Below are positions 25,690 through 32,612 of a DNA stretch of 64,000 nt, piece after piece; position 1 is the first letter of the stretch, and every line of letters starts with the position of its first letter. The DNA lies in assembly GCA_014946745.1 (NCBI GenBank), contig JADCRD010000001.1:620001-684000 (forward strand), in the 5' to 3' direction. Under the pieces are notes generated by a model, which saw only the letters and a list, made by a program, of their open reading frames with translations, was not told where the DNA came from and searched no databases. A program made the position numbers and the translations under genes. The stretch comes from Lysobacterales bacterium (lineage in GTDB: Bacteria; Pseudomonadota; Gammaproteobacteria; Xanthomonadales; Xanthomonadaceae).

Positions 25690-26442
25690 ATGTTTCGCTG
25701 CCTGAAGCTCTCGATGCCCGTTGCGCTCGCCCTCGCGGCCTGCACCGTCCACGCGGCTGCGCCGCGTCCCGCCGCGCCTTCGCCTGACTGCCTTGATGCA
25801 CGGCAGGTGGATCGGGTGTTTCCGGTTTCCGCCTGGCAGCTGGCCATCGTCCAGGCGGATGGTCGACGGTTTCGGGTTGAGCTCGATGCCGCGTGTCCGG
25901 CGGTCCTGAGCGACGACGCCCGGCTCAGCCTGCTCTCGAACGAGGGGTGGGCCTGCGGCGGCGCACGCGAGTTTGTCGTGGACGCCAGCAGCGGTACGCG
26001 CTGCGGAATCGCCGCGCTGGCGCCTGCGGATGAGCGCGAGTTCGCAGCCCTGCTCCGCGATGCGGGACGCCGCGACAGCGACAGGCTGGCCGCAGTCGAG
26101 GTGAGAGCGAGTGCGCCGCGGGCGTTCCGCGGCACCCACGATCACTGCTTCGCCGCGCGCCATGTGCGCGCCTGGAGCGAGTCGGGAGACGCGCTCGAAG
26201 TCGAGGTGTCGGCGCCTCGCTCCGGCGGCAATTCGCGCTACCGCATCGAGCTGGGTGAGGTCTGCCCTGACCTGGGCCGCGCGGTCAGCGTGGGTTTCCG
26301 TTCCGGTACCGACAACGGCGTCATCTGCGGCAATGTAGGCGATCGCGTCGAACTGATCGACGTGGGGCTGATGCCCGTCACCGCGCTCGGCTCGCGCTGC
26401 TCCATCCGCGAGGTCTTCCCGATCGCCCAGGTGGCGCGCTGA
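25690..26442 (+). CDS. Exported Cys-rich protein with duplicated domain, paralogue 1
   Basis: 250 residues from the ATG at 25690, with a signal peptide ending near VHAA. Two similar halves are visible. Each has the pattern [YF]R[VI]EL, a Cys, about 20 residues, then a Cys in a Gly-rich turn and a final Cys before an IREV- or IAAL-like strand: FRVELDAACPAVL...GWACGGA...RCGIAALAP and YRIELGEVCPDLG...GVICGNVG...RCSIREVFPI. I read this as a tandem domain of about 100 residues, probably with disulfides in the periplasm. It may belong to a DUF6491-like group, but I cannot confirm. The stop overlaps the next gene's start (TGATG). Confidence 0.75.
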   Translation: MFRCLKLSMPVALALAACTVHAAAPRPAAPSPDCLDARQVDRVFPVSAWQLAIVQADGRRFRVELDAACPAVLSDDARLSLLSNEGWACGGAREFVVDASSGTRCGIAALAPADEREFAALLRDAGRRDSDRLAAVEVRASAPRAFRGTHDHCFAARHVRAWSESGDALEVEVSAPRSGGNSRYRIELGEVCPDLGRAVSVGFRSGTDNGVICGNVGDRVELIDVGLMPVTALGSRCSIREVFPIAQVAR

Positions 26443-27182
26443 TGCGCTGCGGATTCACCCTGTTCGCTGCCGCGCTTGCTCTCTCAACTGCAGTCGAGGC
26501 GCGCTCCCCTGCGCCCTCTCCCGACTGCCTCGATGCGCGCCTGATTGAAGCCTTCCACGCCCCTTCCGCCTGGCAGCTGGCGGTGGCGCTGTCGAACGGC
26601 CAGCGCTTCCGGGTCGAGCTGGCCGACGCCTGCGAGGCCGTGCTGCAGGCGGACGCACAGCCGAACCTGCTGGCCCGCGAAGGCTGGGCCTGCGGCGAGG
26701 GCGCGTTTGTGCAGATCCAGCCTGGCGGCGCGACCTGCGCGATCGCCGCGCTGGCGCCGGTCGAGCCCCGCGAGTTCGCGAGGCTGGCGCGTGAGGCCTC
26801 GGCGCGCACGCTGTCCACCGTTGAAGTGAAGGGCAAGGCGCGCGGTGGATTCGGCGGCAGCGGCGATTTCTGCTTCGCCGCACGCCATCTGCGCGCCTGG
26901 AGCGAGTCCGAGGGCGGGCTGATCGTCGAGACCTCGGCACGTCGCGGCGGAGGGCCCAGCGTGTACCGGGTCGAGCTTGACGGCAGCTGCCCGGATCTGG
27001 GCCGGTTCGAGAACATCGATTTCGCCTCGGGCGCCAACAACGGGCTGATCTGCGGCAACACCGGCGACACCGTTGTGATCCTTCCTGACGATCGGGCGGA
27101 TATCGCGGCCATGGGCGCCAGCCGGCTGGCCAGCCGCTGCGCGATCCGCGAGGTCTACCCGCTGCCTGGCAAGGCCGGTTGA
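26442..27182 (+). CDS. Exported Cys-rich protein with duplicated domain, paralogue 2
   Basis: 246 residues with a signal peptide (MRCGFTLFAAALALSTAVEA). It is clearly homologous to the preceding gene along its whole length: both share PSPDCLDAR near the N terminus, SAWQLA, EGWACG, CFAARH.RAWSES, and a C-terminal SRC.IREV.P. The internal duplication is also kept, so the pair encodes four copies of one domain. The two genes overlap by one base and must be co-expressed. The function is unknown; the position of Cys pairs suggests a disulfide-bonded periplasmic or secreted protein. Confidence 0.75.
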   Translation: MRCGFTLFAAALALSTAVEARSPAPSPDCLDARLIEAFHAPSAWQLAVALSNGQRFRVELADACEAVLQADAQPNLLAREGWACGEGAFVQIQPGGATCAIAALAPVEPREFARLAREASARTLSTVEVKGKARGGFGGSGDFCFAARHLRAWSESEGGLIVETSARRGGGPSVYRVELDGSCPDLGRFENIDFASGANNGLICGNTGDTVVILPDDRADIAAMGASRLASRCAIREVYPLPGKAG

Positions 27183-27258
27183 GCGGAAGGGCGACAGTTC
27201 ACGCGCTCGCGATGTTGCCGGCGCCAGCCTTGCCGCTCTTTTGCCACGGGGTCACCGC

Positions 27259-28158
27259 ATGAACACGCCGCGCCGTCTTGACCAGCACGATTTCCATCCC
27301 GAAGTGCTGCGCCTGTTCGACCAGTTTGTGCACGGGCTGATCGATCGTCGCGCGTTCCTGGCGGGAGCCGGACACTACGCCGCGGGCGCGGCTGGCGCGG
27401 CCGGGCTGCTGGCTGCGCTCAGTCCGCGCTTCGCCGCCGCGCAGCAGGTCAGCGCGGACGACGCGCGCCTCCGCGCGGAATACCGCGAATTCGATTCGCC
27501 CGAGGGCCACGGCAAGGGCCGAGGCTATCTGGCCCAGCCCGCCGAGGCGGCCGGCGCGCTGCCCAGCGTGCTGGTGGTGCACGAAAACCGCGGCCTCAAC
27601 CCGCATATCGAGGATGTCGCGCGCCGCCTCGCGATCGTCGGCTACCGGGCCTTCGCGCCGGACGCGCTGTTCAGCCTTGGCGGCTACCCGGGCGACGAAG
27701 ACGCCGCGCGGACGCTGTTTGCCCAGCTCGACCAGGTGAAGTGCCGCGCGGATTTCCTCGCTGCCGCGCGCTGGCTGCAGGCGCTGGACGGCGGCAACGG
27801 ACGTCTGGGCGCGACCGGCTTCTGCTACGGCGGCGCCATCGTCAACCTGCTGGCCACGCAGCTGCCCGAGCTCGCCGCAGCCGCGCCCTACTACGGCGGC
27901 GCCGCACCGCTGGACGGTGTAGCGCAGATCCGCGCCGAGCTGCTGGTGGTGCTGGCCGCCGACGACGAGCGCGTCAACGCCACCTGGCCGCCCTACGAGG
28001 CTGCGCTGACCGCGGCGGGCACCCGCTTCGAGCTGTTCCAGCCTGCGGGCACGCTGCACGGCTTCCATAACGACACCACGCCGCGCTACAGCGAAGCCGC
28101 GGCGCGCGAGGCCTGGGCCAAGACGCTGGCGCTGTTCGAGCGCACGCTGCGCGGCTGA
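27259..28158 (+). CDS. Dienelactone-hydrolase-family alpha/beta hydrolase, likely Tat-exported
   Basis: 299 residues from the ATG at 27259. The N-terminal part has an Arg pair before a hydrophobic stretch (DRRAFLAGAGHYAAGAAGAA) ending at FAAAQQ, which resembles a twin-arginine signal preceded by a cytoplasmic lead, as in YghX-like proteins. The hydrolase domain shows the nucleophile elbow GFCYGG (Cys rather than Ser, as in dienelactone hydrolases), Asp in LAADDERV and His in GTLHGFHND. It would hydrolyse a lactone or ester in the periplasm; the substrate is unknown. It is 76 bp downstream of the paralogue pair and could share their transcript. Confidence 0.85.
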   Translation: MNTPRRLDQHDFHPEVLRLFDQFVHGLIDRRAFLAGAGHYAAGAAGAAGLLAALSPRFAAAQQVSADDARLRAEYREFDSPEGHGKGRGYLAQPAEAAGALPSVLVVHENRGLNPHIEDVARRLAIVGYRAFAPDALFSLGGYPGDEDAARTLFAQLDQVKCRADFLAAARWLQALDGGNGRLGATGFCYGGAIVNLLATQLPELAAAAPYYGGAAPLDGVAQIRAELLVVLAADDERVNATWPPYEAALTAAGTRFELFQPAGTLHGFHNDTTPRYSEAAAREAWAKTLALFERTLRG

Positions 28159-28222
28159 TGCCGCCAGCCGGTCCGGGCGGCCGCAGGGCGTATGCTTTCA
28201 CGCCCTTTACACGGCGTTCGCC

Positions 28223-28564
28223 ATGCCTGACACCCTTCCTGCCTGCCCTAAGTGCGGCTCCGAGAACACCTACCCCGACGGCGAGCTCTACATCTGCGCC
28301 GACTGCGGTGAGGAGTGGCCGCAGCAGGCGCAGGCAGAAGAAGTGGACGTTGAACGCGTGGTCGTCGACGCCAACGGCACGCCGCTGGCGGACGGCGACG
28401 CGGTGGTGCTGATCAAGGACCTCAAGGTCAAGGGCAGCTCCACTGTGCTCAAGGTTGGCAGCAAGGTGAAGAGCATCCGCTTGGTCGGCGGCGACCATGA
28501 AGTCGACTGCCGCATGGACGCTGGCAACTTCATGCTGAAGGCCTGCTACCTGCGCAAGGTCTGA
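28223..28564 (+). CDS. yjdM: Zinc-ribbon protein YjdM (PhnA family)
   Basis: 113 residues, full family length. The N-terminal zinc ribbon has CPKCGSENTYPDGELYICAD followed by CGEEW, and the C-terminal beta domain has GDAVVLIKDLKVKGSSTVLK and GNFMLKACYLRKV. Despite the old name PhnA the family is not shown to act on phosphonates. It stands alone, 64 bp after the hydrolase, and its 3' end overlaps the convergent membrane-protein gene by 19 bp. Confidence 0.93.
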   Translation: MPDTLPACPKCGSENTYPDGELYICADCGEEWPQQAQAEEVDVERVVVDANGTPLADGDAVVLIKDLKVKGSSTVLKVGSKVKSIRLVGGDHEVDCRMDAGNFMLKACYLRKV

Positions 28565-28992
28565 TTTGCGTCCGGCGCTCGCGTGCCCGGGCCCGCCGCA
28601 GACCGGCAACTCAGCAGCAGCCCCACCGCCAGCAGGCCGATCGACAGCAGGTCGAACAGCAGCACCCGCTGCAGCCCCGCAGCGAGCGGCCAGTGCTGCA
28701 GGCACAGCGCAGCGAACGCCAGGTCGCTGGCGAGCAGCAGCAGGGCACCGGTGCGCAGTGAGCCGTGACCCCGCAGCGCCAGCGCCAGCGGCAGGCTGAG
28801 CAGGGCGAACAGCAAGGCGCGATGCTGCAGCAGCAGGGCGACGCTTGGCGGCAGCGGCGCCTCCAGCCCGTACATCGACACCAGGCTTGCGGGCCCCAGC
28901 AGTCCGGGCAGGGGCAGCCAATGGATGCCGACCGCGATCCACAGTCCGGCCTGCACCGCGGTCATCCGCCAATCCCGCCTGCCGCGTTCCAT
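28546..28992 (-). CDS. Small multi-pass membrane protein
   Basis: 148 residues with four hydrophobic segments (around residues 11-31, 50-67, 80-100 and 104-127) and an N-terminal basic lead (MERGRRDWR). No family was recognised. It starts immediately after the stop of the next upstream gene (stop at 28993-28995), so the two small membrane proteins form one unit facing away from the XRE regulator. It overlaps yjdM by 19 bp at its 3' end. Confidence 0.7.
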   Translation of the reverse strand: MERGRRDWRMTAVQAGLWIAVGIHWLPLPGLLGPASLVSMYGLEAPLPPSVALLLQHRALLFALLSLPLALALRGHGSLRTGALLLLASDLAFAALCLQHWPLAAGLQRVLLFDLLSIGLLAVGLLLSCRSAAGPGTRAPDANQTLRR

Positions 28993-29418
28993 TCAGGCCA
29001 CCGCCGCGCGCGTGTCTGGCGTCGCCTCGCGCGCGCTGCGTCGCAGACCCAGCCACTGCAGCTCGGCCAACACCAGCACCGCGAGCGCCTGTGCGACCAG
29101 CACCGCCCAGCCGATCGAGCTCGGGTTGAACAGTCCCAGCGCCGGCAGCAGCAGGCTGGCCACGGCCCATTCGAGATTCACCGCGATGCTCAGCCACAGG
29201 CTCCAGGCCGGCAGTCGCGCCTGGCCGCCCATCCAGCCGGTGAGGGCCGCCCAGAAGAACATGAAGCCCGCCAGCGCGATCATGTGCACGCGCTCGAGGC
29301 CGAGCGCGGCGCCCAGCGGTTCCAGCAGCAGCGGCACCAGTGCAGCCGCGGCCAGACTCAGGACCGCATCGAGGCGCAGGCCGAGACGCAGCAGTGAGGA
29401 AGGGTGGATGGTGCGCAT
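28993..29418 (-). CDS. Small multi-pass membrane protein, first gene of a regulated pair
   Basis: 141 residues from the ATG at 29418, chosen because AGAGGAA lies at the right distance upstream. Four hydrophobic segments are seen, with GLERVHMIALAGFMFFWAAL in the middle. Both this protein and its downstream neighbour have the size and layout of DoxX- or SPW-like four-helix membrane proteins, but I do not see a diagnostic motif. It is divergent from an XRE/MmyB-type regulator, and the palindrome at 29478 lies between the two starts, so it is probably that regulator's target. Confidence 0.72.
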   Translation of the reverse strand: MRTIHPSSLLRLGLRLDAVLSLAAAALVPLLLEPLGAALGLERVHMIALAGFMFFWAALTGWMGGQARLPAWSLWLSIAVNLEWAVASLLLPALGLFNPSSIGWAVLVAQALAVLVLAELQWLGLRRSAREATPDTRAAVA

Positions 29419-29477
29419 GGTGGGTTCCTCTTCGTGTGGGTTCGCCACCAGCCTCGCGCCGAAGTCGCCTGCGGTCG

Positions 29478-29494
29478 ATTACCTGCCAGGTAAT
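29478..29494. promoter_or_regulatory. Perfect 17-bp palindrome between membrane-protein genes and XRE regulator
   Basis: ATTACCTG-C-CAGGTAAT is a perfect inverted repeat around one central base. It lies 60 bp before the minus-strand start at 29418 and 36 bp before the plus-strand start at 29530, the only such element in this 111-bp divergent spacer. Its placement fits an operator through which the XRE/MmyB protein controls both its own gene and the membrane-protein pair. The link is inference. Confidence 0.7.
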
Positions 29495-29529
29495 GCCGTG
29501 GCCGCGAAGCCGCGGTTAGCATCCCAGGC

Positions 29530-30357
29530 ATGGACAGCCTTCGATCGAACTCCGTGCCGACCTCGAACCCCGCCATTGGCGGCCTGCTGCGCGACTGGCG
29601 GCAGCGCCGTCGACTCTCACAGCTGGACCTGGCGCTGGAGGCCGAGATCTCGACCCGGCATCTCAGCTTCATCGAGACCGGCCGCGCCCGACCCAGCCGC
29701 GAGCTGGTGCTGCATCTCGCCACCCTGCTGGAGCTGCCGCTGCGCGAGCGCAACCGCTGGCTGCTGGCGGCCGGATTCGCGCCGGCCTTCGCCGAAACCG
29801 CGCTCGACAATCCGGCGCTGTCTGCCGCACGCGAGGCGGTGCAGCGGGTGATCGAGCTGCACTCGCCGTTTCCCGCGGTGGCGGTGGACCGCCACTGGAA
29901 CCTGCAGCTCGCCAACGCCAGCGCGCAGGCCCTGCTCGCCAGCGTCGATCCGGCGCTGCTGCAGCCGCAGGCCAATGTGCTGCGCCTGAGCCTGCATCCG
30001 CGCGGGCTGGCGCCGCAGATCGTCAACCTGAAGCAGTGGCGAGGACATCTGCTCGCACGCCTGCGTCGGCAGGTGCAGGAGAGTGGGGACGACGTGCTGG
30101 CGCGGCTGCTCGCCGAGCTGTCGGCCTACCCGCCGCTGTCGCACGAAGCCGAGCGACACGACACGCCCGAATCCCCGACCCCCGACGTGCTGATGCTGTT
30201 CCGCCTGCGCAGCCCGCTGGGCGAGCTCGCCCTGTTCAGCACCATCACCGTCTTCGGCACCCCCGCCGACATCACCCTGTCGGAGCTTGCCTTGGAATGC
30301 TTTTATCCGGCCGATGCCGCGACGGCTGAGCGTCTGCGGGCGCTGGCGCGCGTCTGA
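29530..30357 (+). CDS. XRE-family regulator with MmyB-type ligand domain
   Basis: 275 residues. The N-terminal helix-turn-helix is clear (LLRDWRQRRRLSQLDLALEA, STRHLSFIETGRARPSRELV, LATLLELPLRERNRWLLAAG), and the rest is the PAS-like MmyB ligand-binding domain (VAVDRHWNLQLANASAQALL, LSLHPRGLAPQIVNLKQWRG, and the end LELAFGT-like TVFGTPADITLSELALECFY). Proteins of this architecture bind small, often hydrophobic ligands and repress a divergent neighbour. The perfect palindrome at 29478 supports this here. Confidence 0.88.
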   Translation: MDSLRSNSVPTSNPAIGGLLRDWRQRRRLSQLDLALEAEISTRHLSFIETGRARPSRELVLHLATLLELPLRERNRWLLAAGFAPAFAETALDNPALSAAREAVQRVIELHSPFPAVAVDRHWNLQLANASAQALLASVDPALLQPQANVLRLSLHPRGLAPQIVNLKQWRGHLLARLRRQVQESGDDVLARLLAELSAYPPLSHEAERHDTPESPTPDVLMLFRLRSPLGELALFSTITVFGTPADITLSELALECFYPADAATAERLRALARV

Positions 30358-30694
30358 GCTTTCGCGCGATATCGGCCCTCTGCGGTTCGTCGAACGGAAT
30401 GATGCCGGAGCTCGCGGTGCCGATTGCGCGGTGTTCCGGCCCTGCGCGGCAACGCTGCCATTGCCTGCTGCGCGCGCTCGTCGTCGCCCTGCGCCGGCAT
30501 CATCGCGCGGCCCTTTCGGGAGGTTCGCTGCGGGTCGACAGCTCTATTGGATGCGTCGAAGTGCCCGCGCTCAGGGCTGGCTCGGCGGCGCGGCGTTCAA
30601 CACGGCAGCTCCGGGGCAGAGCACTGGCCGGGCAGAGAGCGGCCGCTCCAGCGCGACCCCGTCGACCGCCCGGGCCGTGCTTCGGTCGCTCGCC
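30358..30694. other. Intergenic region between convergent genes, nothing recognised
   Basis: The 337 bp between the XRE gene and the convergent DUF4832-like gene contain only short frames without protein character. I saw no strong hairpin, repeat copy or RNA gene. Confidence 0.5.
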
Positions 30695-32203
30695 TCACGG
30701 GGTCTCGAACCCGTCACGGAACACGGGCCCTGCAGCCAGAGCTGTGACCGCGACCGTGCCCAGGATCACCCGCCCCTCGCTGTCGCGCGGGCCGCTGTGG
30801 AGCAGAACTCTCATGCTGCCGGGCACCAGGGGCATCAAGCGCAGGCGCAGGCTGTAGTCGCCAGGCGGGACCTGGGCCGGCAAGGTCTGGGTTTCGACCA
30901 CCGAAAGCGTCTCGCCTGGAACGACATCTCGCAGGTCGGCAGCCGAGAGCAGGGTGAAACGAGTGGAACCGCCGGCGTCGACGCCATCGATCGCGACCGC
31001 GTAGGCGTGGTAGAGCGGCGCTGCGCCGCTGTTCGAGAGCTCAAGTTCGATGCTGATGCTCTGCTGCGGAACGAGAGGGGCCGGCACGCGCACGCGATCG
31101 ATGTGCAGCCGGTATCCGAGCAGGCGGCGGATCCGGTTCATCACGGCGCCGTGGCCCGGCTCTTCATGCTTGCCGGCGGGTCCCAGAAAGCTGAAGTGGA
31201 ACTGGCGCAGCAGGCTGAGCACGTCTTCGGTGCGCTCTGTCCACGTGTTCTTCTGGTCGCTGAAGGGGCTCTCGCCCGAGATCGGTGCGCTGCGCCAGTT
31301 GTCCTGCGAGCCCGGGGTGAGGTTCAGCATCGCCCATTCCAGATTCCAGTCGCCGCTGGAACTGCAGCGCGGCATGGCCGGGTTGAAGCGCGCGCACAAG
31401 CCGGTGAAGGAGGGAAAGTAGTCCTCGTGGAAGCCGAACTCCACGCCCGACGCATCGGGCGAGCGGGCGTAGCGGGTTTGCAGCGGCGTGCGGCTGAACG
31501 CCGCGGCGTAAGCATCACGGACGCTGGCCTTGATCGCCGCCGCCGGCGCGTTCTGGGCGCAGCCTGACTGGTGCCATTCGCCCCACAGGCCGAGCAGTCC
31601 GACCTGCACGGCGGTGATGCGCGGATGGCCGTCATAGCGCTGCGCCAATGCCGTGATCAGCTGGCCCATCTGCACGGCCATCTGCGGATGGTTCCAGTCC
31701 GGCGTGCGGCCCGGACCATCGCCATTGCAGCTGCTGTAGTCGCTGCCGGCGATATTGAGCGGGGGCTGCTCCAGGAACAGCGGATAGTCGCGCTCGTTCT
31801 GGCCGCCCGTGTAGTAGGTGCTGATGCCGCTCGCGCTGCCGTTGGGGTAGTCGGCCACCAGCCGCAGCACAAAGGTGGTGTCGGGATTGGCGTTGAGCAG
31901 CGGCTGCAGGCGGCGCTGCTCGAACCCCGCCCAGTCGAACACCTGATCGCTGGTTTCGATTTCCCGCCAGGGCACGTAGACGTGGTAGATCCGCGCGCCA
32001 TAGTGATTGGCGGTGCCGACGGTTGTCCCCCACAGCATGAAGCCGCTGTGGGGGTTGGGGTGCAGTTCGTCGGTGCGAGACGGCGTGAATTCCGCGGCGT
32101 TTGCGCGCCCCAGCATGACGAGCCCGATCACCAGGAGCGCTGCGTACGCTGCCTGGCACAGCACGCGGGTTGCGGTTCGAGGGCGGATGAATCGGGTCGG
32201 CAT
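30695..32203 (-). CDS. Exported DUF4832/DUF4874-like protein with C-terminal GFE motif
   Basis: 502 residues with a signal peptide ending near GRANA. The N-terminal part resembles the DUF4874 barrel (NPHSGFMLWG, then YVPWREIETSDQVFDWAGFE), the middle has VQVGLLGLWGEWH and the later part is DUF4832-like with a beta-sandwich end (APLVPQQSISIELELSNSGA). Such proteins are thought to be glycoside-hydrolase-like, with no proven substrate. The very end is GPVFRDGFETP, matching the C-terminal motif seen in three other complete exported proteins here. It is transcribed alone, opposite to the gene at 32613. Confidence 0.8.
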   Translation of the reverse strand: MPTRFIRPRTATRVLCQAAYAALLVIGLVMLGRANAAEFTPSRTDELHPNPHSGFMLWGTTVGTANHYGARIYHVYVPWREIETSDQVFDWAGFEQRRLQPLLNANPDTTFVLRLVADYPNGSASGISTYYTGGQNERDYPLFLEQPPLNIAGSDYSSCNGDGPGRTPDWNHPQMAVQMGQLITALAQRYDGHPRITAVQVGLLGLWGEWHQSGCAQNAPAAAIKASVRDAYAAAFSRTPLQTRYARSPDASGVEFGFHEDYFPSFTGLCARFNPAMPRCSSSGDWNLEWAMLNLTPGSQDNWRSAPISGESPFSDQKNTWTERTEDVLSLLRQFHFSFLGPAGKHEEPGHGAVMNRIRRLLGYRLHIDRVRVPAPLVPQQSISIELELSNSGAAPLYHAYAVAIDGVDAGGSTRFTLLSAADLRDVVPGETLSVVETQTLPAQVPPGDYSLRLRLMPLVPGSMRVLLHSGPRDSEGRVILGTVAVTALAAGPVFRDGFETP

Positions 32204-32475
32204 CGTCGACGTCCTGGAGTCCGGGCGCCGCGACTATAGGGGGCGTGACATTGCGATACATGTGTCAAGATCACGGTTCGCGAGCCCCAGGCGGATCCCG
32301 CCGCTGCGCGCTGCAGCCGGTGAGGGCCGGCGAAAGCGAAATCCTCTGATCCGTGCGCGGTGGCACCGGCAAACCGCCGCACCCCGGCCAAATGGATTGC
32401 CGCCCTGCGCGCTGACGACGCGCCTGAATCGGCCTGCAGGCGGCGGATGCCCGCGGCCAGCAGGGCGGGCGCCGA

Positions 32476-32491
32476 CTGTCAGATCTGACAG
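32476..32491. promoter_or_regulatory. Perfect 16-bp palindrome resembling a LuxR-type box
   Basis: CTGTCAGATCTGACAG is a perfect inverted repeat 121 bp before the start at 32613 and 272 bp before the divergent start at 32203. Its ends CT...AG and central CAGATCTG resemble las/rhl-type boxes bound by acyl-homoserine-lactone receptors. No LuxR or LuxI gene is in this window, so the match may be chance. The remainder of the 409-bp spacer shows no gene. Confidence 0.4.
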
Positions 32492-32612
32492 GCAACCCGG
32501 GAATGCCTGAGACGCGGCTGGCCCCGCGCCCTCCCTGAGCTTGGACAGCCCCGCGCCGCTACCGGGAAACGACGCCTGATCGCTGTCTTCTCGTTCTGAT
32601 CAGGAGACTCCC

